NCBI RefSeq assembly: GCF_018100925.1
Contig: NZ_JAGJEH010000005.1
Coordinates: 418,068 to 482,067 of the forward strand
Source: Pseudoalteromonas luteoviolacea
GTDB lineage: Bacteria; Pseudomonadota; Gammaproteobacteria; Enterobacterales; Alteromonadaceae
Length of the DNA: 64,000 bases
Direction: 5' to 3'
The notes beneath the pieces were generated by a model, which had not been told where the DNA came from, did not search any database, and was given only the letters and a program-made list of their open reading frames with translations. Positions 47,209-56,580 of this stretch are shown here, one piece after another. How positions within the stretch are numbered: the stretch's first letter is position 1; the number at the start of each line of letters is the position of its first letter. Made by a program: the position numbers and the translations under genes.

Positions 47209-47955
47209 GTGAGTGACCTTAATAGATTTAATTTTACAAATAGCAATTCAAAACTCGATTATGTAGGAAAATTAGCTGATTACATGTGTGCCGAGTTCGA
47301 GGGAAAAATAAAGAACTTCGAGTATAAGCACAATTTAACAAGGCGATTTAATATTGTGTTTAGTGTATTAACGCTCATTGGCTTTATGTATTTATTATCT
47401 GGAATAGAGCTTTTAAGCGCAACCAAACTGAATGATATTGGGGAAATCCAACTAATAAATGATGAATACTACTCCAATACTTTAATAGGGGTCTTATTTT
47501 TTTGTTTTGTTTATTGTGCGATCCTATTTTTGGCTTTTGGAATTGGTAAGTTCAATGAAACTAAAAATAATACCTTCCTCAATTTGAAGAGTACTTTTTG
47601 GAGAATACTTTTACACTGTTTAGTTGCTGTATCAATATCCTGCGTATTGCTTTTTGAATGGGAAGAGGTCTTCCCAATGTTTTTCGCAGTTGGTGTCGTA
47701 GGTTTCGTTTGCAGTTATTCAGTCAATAGTAAACTAGGTTATACAAAAGCTTGGTCAAGAAATAGGCTGGCTAGGCAAAAAGTACAAATCATTTATGGCC
47801 AGTATATTGAAGGCTTTATGCATGAAGAAATTGCAGTTGATCAGCTTTTCAAGATTTACGAATCAGCTAAAGAACAAGCGCATCAAGATATAGTTAAAGA
47901 TTATGAAACTTATGGCAATGCAGCTTTAGGTTGGATAAAAGGATTAAAGAAGTAA
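47209..47955 (+). CDS. SLATT-like membrane protein, RADAR accessory
   Basis: The 248-residue protein has four membrane helices in two pairs (about 55-75, 100-120, 135-150, 155-175) with charged helical ends: 'YKHNLTRRFNIVFSVLTLIGF' and 'SRNRLARQKVQIIYGQYIEGF' are the SLATT-like parts. Known: some RADAR loci carry a SLATT or Csx27 membrane protein beside rdrA and rdrB. The rdrA start lies one base past the stop. A GTG start fits. The assignment to SLATT is by shape, not profile. Confidence 0.7.
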   Translation: MSDLNRFNFTNSNSKLDYVGKLADYMCAEFEGKIKNFEYKHNLTRRFNIVFSVLTLIGFMYLLSGIELLSATKLNDIGEIQLINDEYYSNTLIGVLFFCFVYCAILFLAFGIGKFNETKNNTFLNLKSTFWRILLHCLVAVSISCVLLFEWEEVFPMFFAVGVVGFVCSYSVNSKLGYTKAWSRNRLARQKVQIIYGQYIEGFMHEEIAVDQLFKIYESAKEQAHQDIVKDYETYGNAALGWIKGLKK

Positions 47956-47956
47956 A

Positions 47957-50743
47957 ATGGCAACAACATATTTATTAGATTTAACAAAAGAAGAATACCG
48001 TGACGACTTTGTTTCTTTGAATGAAGAGCAAGGCAAACAGCACAAAGAGTTTTGGCAATACGAAGCGCGAGATAAGCTCGTCGATAAGCTAAAGTCATTT
48101 GTGAAAGATGCAATTGCCTACAAATCTGAGCGAAAAAATAATAAACATAAAACATGGCTTTCTCATAACTCTATTTTAATAAATGGTGCAAGAGGTACGG
48201 GTAAAACCGTATTCTTGCGCAACTGTGAAGCAATGTGGCAAGCGCACTGCAAGCAAAATAGCGACGATGTTGCGGGAAGTATTCATTTCTTGCCAGCCAT
48301 AGACCCAACGATGCTGGTTGACCATGATAACTTTGCAAATGTGATTATTACCCAAATCTATACTGAGGTCGATAAGGTGTTAAATAATACCGATTGTTGT
48401 TTATCGAGTGGCAATATAGGTGAAGAGAGCAAGCAACAATTTTATAAGAGGCTACAAAAACTGGCTGACTCTTTAGGTAAAAAAGAAGAGTTTGAAGGTT
48501 GTAATGGCATAGATAAAATATTGCAGTATAAGTCGGGGATCAACATTGAGAGCCGTTTTCACGATTATGTTGAGGCTGCACTTAATTTGTTAGGAAGTAG
48601 CGCAATAGCTTTACCCATTGATGATGTTGATATGGCACTAGAGCGGGCATACGAAGTAGTAGATGAAGTGCGCCGCCTATTAGGTTGCCCTTATATTATA
48701 CCTATTGTGAGTGGTGATTACAGTTTGTATGAACAAATGGTCAACGTTCATTTTGATGAAAAAGCGTATCGAGATAAAACATATGATAAGGCTTTAAAAG
48801 ACAAGGGGATAGTAATAGCTAAAGAACTGACAAATGCGTATTTGACCAAAGTATTCCCTAACCATATGCGTATTACTTTGTTACCTGTTCATTATATTTA
48901 CCCAACGCTTACATTCAAAATAGAAGATAAGAAAGGTGATGACTCATTAGTTACATATAGTCATTACGAAAATTATCTGTTAGAGCACTTTTATCCACTG
49001 TGTAAAAACGAAGAAGTACTAAAAGGTTGGCCAGAACCTAAAAGTGCGCGAGAGTTTACACTTCTTGCTCGCACAATCCACCCTGATGAATTAATTAAAG
49101 CGAATCAAGATAAAGAGTTGAATAATAATGCATTATGGAAAGGCTATTTAAATTGGGCAGACCTAAAGCAAGAGGGCTTGGCGTACTGTAATACAGATTC
49201 ATATTTGACACTAAAAAATCGTGATAAAGAAGAGCCGTTTAATATTTTAGATTTACCTTGTTTTAACCCTTTAAAACAAGCTGAAATGGCAAAAGATTAT
49301 ACAAAGTGGGCTAATAAGCCTCTGCTTAGTTCGCAACTTATTTCGTTAGGCTTTTCTGGCAAGATAACCTCATCCGAACTAAAAAAAGATGATAGTAAAA
49401 GTGAGTGGCAAATACAAAATACCGCTCTACTTGAGCAAGCTTTTAGTTTTGACGATAGGTCATTAAGTAGTTTACCACCTATTGAGGTTTATCATGAAAA
49501 AAGCACTGTAACTAAAAAAGTGAAGATTTCAAAAGATAGAGACTTTAAAATTTTCACCACAGTTGACGAAGAAGGCAATATAGATAAAACCGTCGAAAGT
49601 GAAATTTATTGTAGTTTAGATGAGCTACTTATCAGTGTATTTGTGCAGACTCATGCTTATTCAAAGCTCAAAAACGACTATCAATTCGTGTTTATGAGCC
49701 GGGCTTTTGAAATCATCGCTTACTCGTTTTTAACTGCCCAACAAGATAAAAAAGAAGTTAACAGCATAAAGGGTATTCTAGGTAGACGACCGTTTTATTG
49801 CATTTTTAATACGTCGCCGACAAAAGCAATTGAAGACAAAGAACTGGCTGATTCGGATGAAGTGCAAATAGATGAAGAAGACTTTGATGAGTTAGATAGA
49901 AGAAAGCGCGTCTCAGAGGTGCTCTGTGCGGAAATCGGCAAATGGCGAAAGGACCATGCCAAGTTGTTCGAACAATTAGCAATTGAAAAACTTATTCCAA
50001 TTTTTTCTTATATGTTTAACAAAACCTTTACGGCCTTTAATTCTTTTAGAGTTAATAATTACTTTAAGTCGACCTTTACTGATGAATACCTAACTGATCA
50101 TGTAAAACGCTTTGAATACATGCTGCTGAATGCCGCATGTACAGCCATGATAGATGGTGAAGCTGTCACTGCGAATGTTGCTATTACTGATAAACAAGAA
50201 ACAATCAGAAATCCAGAGAAGTTTAGAAAGGTTGATAGGACTTTAACATCAAATAGAGCTATTTTGGAAGGTGAAAATTCGGATCCGAATTCTCCACAAA
50301 GGTTATTTATAAAAGCATTGGAAACCCATCCTTTGTTTGTTGTGATAAGAGAGAAGGCTGATAAAAATGATCAAAACCCGTCAGTAGAATCATCTATTAT
50401 AGCAAGTATACGACTTAGTAAAAATAAGGTCGGAGATCAGGAAGGAAAAGGTCGAACAACACCAAAGAAATCAACGAGCACAGTAAAGTTACCTACTAGT
50501 GTGAAAACGAAGTTAAAAGGTTATTTAGAAGCTAACTATCTATTCTATTCCAAAAAATCTAATTTGAACCAGATACAAGAAGCCCTTTTAGAAGATATTA
50601 CCGTTAATGAGGAAGGAGTTAGAAATTTCTATTTGAATATAACTTACAATCTAGACAATAAACATGAAATTAACAATAGTCGCGGCCCATCTCGAGAATT
50701 AAATTTATTTAAAGCTATGTACAGAGAATTTGAAGATAAATAA
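47957..50743 (+). CDS. rdrA: RADAR anti-phage ATPase RdrA
   Basis: 928 residues. Walker A GARGTGKT at 77-84 after an N-terminal helix, a downstream 'IALPIDDVDMALERAYEVVDEVRRLL' that matches a Walker B/arginine-finger region of AAA+ proteins, and a very long, mostly helical tail. Known role: RdrA forms a ring, senses phage and works with RdrB to deaminate adenosine (or dATP/ATP pools, depending on study). ATG follows AAGTAAA; the stop overlaps the rdrB start. Pairing with an 856-residue deaminase of the right type makes the call firm. Confidence 0.9.
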   Translation: MATTYLLDLTKEEYRDDFVSLNEEQGKQHKEFWQYEARDKLVDKLKSFVKDAIAYKSERKNNKHKTWLSHNSILINGARGTGKTVFLRNCEAMWQAHCKQNSDDVAGSIHFLPAIDPTMLVDHDNFANVIITQIYTEVDKVLNNTDCCLSSGNIGEESKQQFYKRLQKLADSLGKKEEFEGCNGIDKILQYKSGINIESRFHDYVEAALNLLGSSAIALPIDDVDMALERAYEVVDEVRRLLGCPYIIPIVSGDYSLYEQMVNVHFDEKAYRDKTYDKALKDKGIVIAKELTNAYLTKVFPNHMRITLLPVHYIYPTLTFKIEDKKGDDSLVTYSHYENYLLEHFYPLCKNEEVLKGWPEPKSAREFTLLARTIHPDELIKANQDKELNNNALWKGYLNWADLKQEGLAYCNTDSYLTLKNRDKEEPFNILDLPCFNPLKQAEMAKDYTKWANKPLLSSQLISLGFSGKITSSELKKDDSKSEWQIQNTALLEQAFSFDDRSLSSLPPIEVYHEKSTVTKKVKISKDRDFKIFTTVDEEGNIDKTVESEIYCSLDELLISVFVQTHAYSKLKNDYQFVFMSRAFEIIAYSFLTAQQDKKEVNSIKGILGRRPFYCIFNTSPTKAIEDKELADSDEVQIDEEDFDELDRRKRVSEVLCAEIGKWRKDHAKLFEQLAIEKLIPIFSYMFNKTFTAFNSFRVNNYFKSTFTDEYLTDHVKRFEYMLLNAACTAMIDGEAVTANVAITDKQETIRNPEKFRKVDRTLTSNRAILEGENSDPNSPQRLFIKALETHPLFVVIREKADKNDQNPSVESSIIASIRLSKNKVGDQEGKGRTTPKKSTSTVKLPTSVKTKLKGYLEANYLFYSKKSNLNQIQEALLEDITVNEEGVRNFYLNITYNLDNKHEINNSRGPSRELNLFKAMYREFEDK

Positions 50744-53313
50744 TGCAGCTTATTAATGATATTTTTCTATCCGACATAGCATTTTTAACATCAGATAAAA
50801 CACTTGAACTTTTGGCAAAAAATGATGTATTGGGAAAAGCGTTTTTTAAACGGCTCAAGGCTTACCCTTTTGACTACGAAGTGTTTTGTAATCGAAAGCT
50901 GCGTAATGAAGATGTCGTCAATCAATTACTTGCATTTGGTTATGATAAACAGCCCACGGTTCAAGAGGTCTTATCTCGTTTAGTTAATAATTTTTTAGAG
51001 TGGCAAGGTTGTCATTTTGAAGTAAAGGCAAATAAGTTAGAGCAATGGTTACAATTACTGAATGTAATTGATGGCAGTTGGATAATTGCCCAAGCTTATT
51101 GCGACTTAGCAAATAGTCATGACTTCTCGGGCAATGAAATTATCGACTGTATTGTGCATAACCAATGCCCTCATGCACTCGCTAAAGATAGATTAACTCA
51201 GCCATTTGCCGATAACCATGTGCACCTTGGTGGTCACGGTCATACGGGCCCGTCGATGTTAAGTTTTGCTCTATATGGCCAAAGTTTGTCTGCGGAAGGT
51301 TGGCCAAGTCGTGCTGAGAATACACTGTTCGAAAGTGGTGTGTATAAAAAACAAGATTTGCCTACGTCGGTAAACCTGCTTGCAAATAGATTGGTAGAGT
51401 CTGCTTTTTCTAAACCTTGCGATAACCCTTTAAGCTTTGCCAATATCGGTCTAACGCCAAATGAGCGTCAAGCACTTTTTTACTTAACGACCAATGGAGC
51501 GTACAGCTTGTCGCAAAAAGCGTATTTGGCGTCCCATTGCAAGCCCACTGTGCGCTCAGATATTTGTTGGGTATTATTTTGCTTGGGTGTATTGGCCAAC
51601 TTTAAACGCACACCAAAAATGGCCTCTCAATTTGTAAGGGCCAGTAATATTTTACGAAACTATATGGTTGTTTGGGGCACTGGCTTAGGGCAGTTTGTAG
51701 AGTCATTTGGTTTTACAGGCCGAAAAAAGCGAGATTTAAGCAAGCAAGACAGTCACATGCATGATGGCTTAATAGCGGATATTAATAGCAAAACTTATCG
51801 AGAATTCCGTATCTCACCTAGTCTAATCGTGAATGATAAGGGTTATGCAAAACCTACTAAGTTACAAAAAGCCCTTGAGTCGGCATTTAAACATTCACTG
51901 ACTGAAAATATTCATTTTGTTGTACATTTTTCTCGAAGCTTAAAAGGTGATTTAGCAAAGCGAGAAGATAAGTATCAAAAAACATTTAGATCTAATCTAA
52001 AAAGGCAAGTTAGAGCCTTACAGGCGTTCCACGGTTCCGTGTCTTTTTCTCAGCAAGAACTCAGTGGCTATAAGTTAAGTAAGAAACTATCAGAATCGCA
52101 AACAATTGACTTGCGCAAAGCAATTAGAGGTTATGATGTTGCTGGAAATGAGAATGAGCTGCCCGTAGAGGTATTTGCACCTGCTCTTAGAGCTTTGAGA
52201 TCTGCTAAACACCCTTCTAATCATTTTACAAAACGACATCAAAGACCATTTTTAACCATCCATTCAGGTGAAGATTACAGCCATTTACTCTCAGGACTAA
52301 GGGCCATTGACGAAGCAGTGCTGTTTTGTGATTTTACAAGTGGTGATAGGCTTGGGCATGCGCTCGCACTAGGGGTTATGCCTGCTAAGTGGGCACAAAG
52401 GCAGGGCACCGCTTATGTCACACTGGGTGACCATTTAGATAATTTGGTTTGGTGCTATCAAAAGGCACTTGAAGTGATACAAAAAGCACCAGAGTTCACG
52501 GGGATTTTGCATTTGCTTCAGGAGAAAATAGATTTCTGGTCGCTTAAACTATATGAAAATAGTAAAAAAACACCTAACGCTAGAGCGCTATTTGAAGCTT
52601 GGAAATTAAGAAGAAACTGCCCTGAAACACTTAACTTAAATACTAACGATACAGGTATCCCCTCGATTCATTCATTCGAAAGTGGTTACAAAGAGTGGAT
52701 AGTGGATTTTACTGAAGCGAATAGAGCGCATTTAACAAGCGAAGTATTTGATCTTTGGCGCGAATACATTTTAGCTGGCACACTTGAAAACGCCCATTTT
52801 GAAAGAAGAAAAACCCCTGTGATTGTAAATTGCCAGCCACAATGTAGCGAAGTGCCATTTGGTATTGAAGATGGGCGCTATTATGACTCGGTATCGGCTG
52901 CTGAATTGAAGCTTTACGAGGTAATTCAAGATTTACAAATGGAGAAGTATGCAGCGCAAGAGATCATTATCGAGGCTTGTCCAACTTCAAATATCTATAT
53001 TGGTCGATTCGAACATTATTATGAACACCCCATTTTTAGGTGGGACCCACCAGAACAAAGTTGGTTAGACAGTGGGGCAATATATAATAAATACGGTTTG
53101 CGAAAGGGCTCCGTCACCGTTTGTATTAATACGGACGATTCTGCTTTGATGCCAACAACTATTCAAAATGAGCATAGGGTCATGAAAAAAATGGCTATCG
53201 ACCACTTTGAAGTTGGTGCAAACAAAGCTGAAGACTGGATAGATAAAGTCCGTCAGCGTGGTTTAGAGATATTTAAGAGGAATCATATATCTTGGCTAAA
53301 TGAGCTCAGCTAA
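50743..53313 (+). CDS. rdrB: RADAR anti-phage adenosine deaminase RdrB
   Basis: 856 residues with the divided adenosine-deaminase signature: N-H-V-H (His159, His161) early, 'IHSGEDYSHLLSGL' (His and Glu) in the middle, 'GDRLGHALALG' next, and 'NTDDSAL' (Asp798, Asp799) near the end, matching the zinc ligands and catalytic residues of the ADA fold. The long insert between the first two is normal for RdrB. Known role: forms a giant shell with RdrA and converts adenosine to inosine nucleotides after phage sensing. Start overlaps rdrA. Confidence 0.9.
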   Translation: MQLINDIFLSDIAFLTSDKTLELLAKNDVLGKAFFKRLKAYPFDYEVFCNRKLRNEDVVNQLLAFGYDKQPTVQEVLSRLVNNFLEWQGCHFEVKANKLEQWLQLLNVIDGSWIIAQAYCDLANSHDFSGNEIIDCIVHNQCPHALAKDRLTQPFADNHVHLGGHGHTGPSMLSFALYGQSLSAEGWPSRAENTLFESGVYKKQDLPTSVNLLANRLVESAFSKPCDNPLSFANIGLTPNERQALFYLTTNGAYSLSQKAYLASHCKPTVRSDICWVLFCLGVLANFKRTPKMASQFVRASNILRNYMVVWGTGLGQFVESFGFTGRKKRDLSKQDSHMHDGLIADINSKTYREFRISPSLIVNDKGYAKPTKLQKALESAFKHSLTENIHFVVHFSRSLKGDLAKREDKYQKTFRSNLKRQVRALQAFHGSVSFSQQELSGYKLSKKLSESQTIDLRKAIRGYDVAGNENELPVEVFAPALRALRSAKHPSNHFTKRHQRPFLTIHSGEDYSHLLSGLRAIDEAVLFCDFTSGDRLGHALALGVMPAKWAQRQGTAYVTLGDHLDNLVWCYQKALEVIQKAPEFTGILHLLQEKIDFWSLKLYENSKKTPNARALFEAWKLRRNCPETLNLNTNDTGIPSIHSFESGYKEWIVDFTEANRAHLTSEVFDLWREYILAGTLENAHFERRKTPVIVNCQPQCSEVPFGIEDGRYYDSVSAAELKLYEVIQDLQMEKYAAQEIIIEACPTSNIYIGRFEHYYEHPIFRWDPPEQSWLDSGAIYNKYGLRKGSVTVCINTDDSALMPTTIQNEHRVMKKMAIDHFEVGANKAEDWIDKVRQRGLEIFKRNHISWLNELS

Positions 53314-53530
53314 CTGTAGGGTTAATCGTATGATTTTGTTATGCCTTTAACTCGTTTTTTGGTGATTGAATAGTGAGTGTGCCTGATCATAATATACGGT
53401 TTCGCACGGTTGACTTGGCAGGGGCAGCCGCTGAAATAAATCGACCGCTGCTTGTGTTGTTGGGATAGTTTATAATTAGCCTAGTTAAGGAAGAGTGTAA
53501 GGAAATGACATTGAACAGGGGAGTGCACGT

Positions 53531-54463
53531 ATGGATTGGTTATCTAGCACGGATTCATTTGTAAGTATTATTGCAGGTGGGATTGCAATTTATGCGGCAA
53601 TTCATCATTGGCGTAAAAAGAAAAGAGCAATGAATCAAAAGGTAGTAAATAACATGTGCCCAGCACAACGGTTTTTAGACTTATTTGAGGCGCATGGTGT
53701 TGCAAAAAGCCAAGTATCGGCATTTTTTGATAGAGGCCTAACGATATCAGACTGCTCGTCACCTGCAAGATTACTAGAAAAGCTCACCGATGAATTGTTG
53801 AAAGACGCAGCAAGCTTGTTTGCAGTAAATATAGATTGGCTTTATGGCACAACTGACGAAGTGTACAACATACACCAGTTCTATAAACATCCAGAGTACT
53901 GCAAGGATTTTGTTAAGGCACTTAAAACAGAAGGTCGTGACCTTACTTGCTATGCGTTATGGCCAAATAAAGAACCTACGTTCACAAGAAGTCAGTCGAC
54001 TATTGTAATTATGGAAGAGATAGGTCGTATAAATGGCAGGCCTATCCATCGTCTGCATATACTTGGTGGATGGGTTCATACCTACTGGAAGTGCCGAGGT
54101 TATTATGCTGCGTGCACATCAATCATAATGAGTAATGATATTATGGTGTTTGGCAAAACAATTGATGTGGAGTCACTTACTCACATAGCGAATGGAACGC
54201 GGTTACCCACTTATAACTTTGATCTTAACTTATTTGATTTTACGTTTGGGGAGTCATGGTTAGCTGATGACTTCATTGATAGCCCCGAAAGCTACTTACA
54301 AAAAGTATCGCCAGAGCGCGATAACTTTGGATTGCATGCTGCTATTGACTTGTGGTTGAACCTTGAAGAACAAGGTCACTTAATTGTTACAAAGTACTCA
54401 AACCCCAAGTATGTCAGAGCGTTATTTAGTAAATTTGAGGTAGGTCACCGTAGTAGCGAGTGA
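53531..54463 (+). CDS. membrane-tethered protein with degenerate XRE-like N-terminus
   Basis: GGGGAG precedes the ATG. Residues about 10-27 form a TM helix, followed by a basic stretch (WRKKKRA), then 'RFLDLFEAHGVAKSQVSAFFDRGLTISDC...LLEKLTDELLKDAASLFAVNIDWLYGTTDEVY', which looks like a helix-turn-helix of the Cro/C1 type with a C-terminal 'NIDWLYGTTDE' strip typical of such regulators. The C-terminal 200 residues are not recognised. A membrane-held DNA-binding-like protein just after RADAR is unusual; it could report envelope state or merely share the fold. Divergent codon use is not obvious. Confidence 0.5.
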   Translation: MDWLSSTDSFVSIIAGGIAIYAAIHHWRKKKRAMNQKVVNNMCPAQRFLDLFEAHGVAKSQVSAFFDRGLTISDCSSPARLLEKLTDELLKDAASLFAVNIDWLYGTTDEVYNIHQFYKHPEYCKDFVKALKTEGRDLTCYALWPNKEPTFTRSQSTIVIMEEIGRINGRPIHRLHILGGWVHTYWKCRGYYAACTSIIMSNDIMVFGKTIDVESLTHIANGTRLPTYNFDLNLFDFTFGESWLADDFIDSPESYLQKVSPERDNFGLHAAIDLWLNLEEQGHLIVTKYSNPKYVRALFSKFEVGHRSSE

Positions 54464-54632
54464 ACTATGGTGAGTGATTGGCGGTACGCTGAATTAGAGC
54501 ATATATAGTAAGGTGTTACATGAAATAGGCGTTATTAATAAAGCATCAATTTTTATATGTGCGCCTCAGCCTATTTTCTATAAAGTTTTATTACATTAAC
54601 CAAAGCTTAAATGCGCTAGGGAAGCCATAATA

Positions 54633-55877
54633 ATGGGAAATAAGATTCAACGAAACTTAAAGAGCAAGCTAATCATTGTCAGTATTCTAATGCTGGTGGT
54701 TATTTCTTGGTTGGATGTATTGGACAATTTGTCGAAAGACTTTTTGAATGACTCAATCACCCAGGCCGGGCTTACCTTTGCGAGTGCAAAGGCAATCAAT
54801 GCTTCGGTTTCTGTTATGCAAAGCTTTAGTGTCGATTTTGGGGTGTCTATTTCACCGGGAGAGGTGTTAGATCCTGTTAACGATATGGTTGAAGACTTTT
54901 CTACGTTGATGAAGTACGCATTGGGTTCTTTGTTACTTCAAAAGCTGCTAGTTGAAATTGTGTCCATGGGCTTTTTCAAAGTACTGCTAACTTTAACTGG
55001 CGCGGTTTCAATACTTTATATCTTTAACCCAGCATTACGGCTCAAAACTTTTGTTTTTAAGCTGCTAGTGACTTTTGTTGCGCTGCGCTTTTTTGTTGTG
55101 TTGCTAGTTATAATAAATAGTTTGGCTAGCCAACTATTCTTGGATGACAAAATAGATAACGATATCGTAGCGCTCAATGCATCGTCGTCTAGCCTTTCTG
55201 AGCTGCAAGGGACTCCAAATGGCCTGCCAGACAATATTCGTAGTGACCTGACAAGTGATGTACAGGAGAGGCAAGTTGAGGCAGGCAAACTAGCCCGAGA
55301 GGTTTCAAGGCTAGACGCTGAAATAGCCCAATCTAAAGAAGAGTTAAATAAACTCGAAGCGCTATATGCAAAAGTACCCGTAAAAGAAAAGTACCTCGCT
55401 AATACGCAGGAAGTCACAAGCCTTAAACGTGCCATTAATGATGCTGAAAATGATATTCGTAGGCTGCAAGATAACAAAGACAGAGCACAAGATAAGCTTG
55501 AAGGTATTAATGATGAAATTGAAGTGCTTAGCAGGCAGCTAAATGGAGAGACGTCATTCTTTGAAGATATCGGCAAGGCGGTATCGGGGGCGTCAGCGCA
55601 GTTCATCAAGTTTAAGAATAAGTTTTCTTATGACGCTTTAAAAAATACCATCGGCGAAACGATTGATACTATGTTAGGTGCCATGATCCCGTTCATTTTA
55701 AAAACGCTATTATTACCGTTTTTATTTATTGTTGGTCTACTGAAGCTTTTCAAGGTTATTTGGGGCATAGATTTGGGTGCGGAAACCCGAAAAATGAGTG
55801 ATTCAATAAGTGAGACCGCTAAAAGGCTTACAGAGAAAGAGAACGAAAAAGCCTATTTGCCCATCAGTAAGGAGTAA
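54633..55877 (+). CDS. membrane protein with central coiled coil, unknown
   Basis: 414 residues. TM segments at about 15-32, 95-118, 120-140 and 145-165, a coiled coil at 205-305 ('AGKLAREVSRLDAEIAQSKEELNKLEALYAK...'), then two more TM segments near 345-375 ('IPFILKTLLLPFLFIVGLLKL'). No motif known to me. AGGGAAG lies about 10 bases upstream of the ATG. It may be an envelope or stress protein; Its position in the cargo end of the island suggests accessory function, nothing more. Confidence 0.55.
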   Translation: MGNKIQRNLKSKLIIVSILMLVVISWLDVLDNLSKDFLNDSITQAGLTFASAKAINASVSVMQSFSVDFGVSISPGEVLDPVNDMVEDFSTLMKYALGSLLLQKLLVEIVSMGFFKVLLTLTGAVSILYIFNPALRLKTFVFKLLVTFVALRFFVVLLVIINSLASQLFLDDKIDNDIVALNASSSSLSELQGTPNGLPDNIRSDLTSDVQERQVEAGKLAREVSRLDAEIAQSKEELNKLEALYAKVPVKEKYLANTQEVTSLKRAINDAENDIRRLQDNKDRAQDKLEGINDEIEVLSRQLNGETSFFEDIGKAVSGASAQFIKFKNKFSYDALKNTIGETIDTMLGAMIPFILKTLLLPFLFIVGLLKLFKVIWGIDLGAETRKMSDSISETAKRLTEKENEKAYLPISKE

Positions 55878-55995
55878 GAGTCGGGTTTAGAGGCGTCTCT
55901 TAAAATAGTTCATCGTTTTTCTGTTAGGGCTTCTCACAATTTGATCTGTGTTTTTAGCACTAACTTTGATGTCTAAACAATACCTTTTAACGTAT
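55878..55995. other. short non-coding stretch
   Basis: Tail of the membrane-protein transcript; nothing recognised before the terminator. Confidence 0.4.
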
Positions 55996-56034
55996 AAATC
56001 AGCCGGCTAGTGCAAGGCTTCAACTGGCTGATTT
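55996..56034. terminator. terminator-like hairpin
   Basis: AAATCAGCC and GGCTGATTT form a 9-bp perfect stem with a 21-base loop, and GTATTTT follows. It lies between the membrane-protein gene and a minus-strand gene fragment, so it may serve both directions. Confidence 0.6.
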
Positions 56035-56052
56035 GTATTTTGAGACAGTGGT

Positions 56053-56262
56053 TTATTCCTTTTCAAATACATCTGAACGGAAATTAAACAGCCACTTTAC
56101 TTGAAACGAAACTGTTTTTTTTCGAGGGGCATGTCGGTACGCCCGGTTTGTGATTTTTAGAAGCTTTACTGGTTTGCCTACAGATACTTTGTCACCTACC
56201 CTAAAAGGCAGTCCTATTTTGTAAGATGTAGCTAATAGTCTGTTTAGGAAATGAACACTGAA
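56053..56262 (-). pseudogene. decayed gene fragment, 5' truncated
   Basis: The minus-strand frame is open for 69 codons with a coding-like product ('GLPFRVGDKVSVGKPVKLLKITNRA...VKWLFNFRSDVFEKE') but has no start codon: a stop lies directly upstream. The next gene on the plus strand starts 34 bases away. It seems to be the C-terminal part of a gene whose 5' end was lost. Parent family not recognised. Confidence 0.4.
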
Positions 56263-56295
56263 TTATACACCTGTCATCAATAAATGGAGGTAATT

Positions 56296-56553
56296 ATGAA
56301 AAAAATTGTCAGCGTTTCAATGGTAGCTGTTTTAACGATGTTAAGTTGTTTATCCTTTTCAAGCGAAGATGAAAAGAAGGAGACCGTTAAGCCTGAGCCT
56401 TTTTTCCTTACTCAACGAGGGCTTGCTATTGAGGAAGACTTTGCTCAATGTCGAGACCGATGTTGCAGGCAAAGAAGAGCTTGTTTTGATAATGGTGAAG
56501 AAACGGAAGATTGTGAAAGTAAATACGATAGCTGTGCGGCTAGATGTAAATAA
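56296..56553 (+). CDS. small Cys-rich exported protein
   Basis: ATG at 56296 has GGAGG five bases upstream; the ATG at 56284 overlaps that site and is less likely. The 85-residue product has a signal peptide (to about LSFSS) with a Cys in 'MLSC', which is a weak lipobox. The mature part carries seven Cys in a C-x3-CC-x5-C-x9-C-x6-C-x3-C arrangement (...CRDRCCRQRRAC...CESKYDSCAARC), suggesting a compact disulphide-bonded periplasmic or secreted protein. Unknown function. It precedes a membrane protein gene by 27 bases. Confidence 0.6.
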   Translation: MKKIVSVSMVAVLTMLSCLSFSSEDEKKETVKPEPFFLTQRGLAIEEDFAQCRDRCCRQRRACFDNGEETEDCESKYDSCAARCK

Positions 56554-56580
56554 CGACTAAGTTAATTTAAGGACAGGTAT

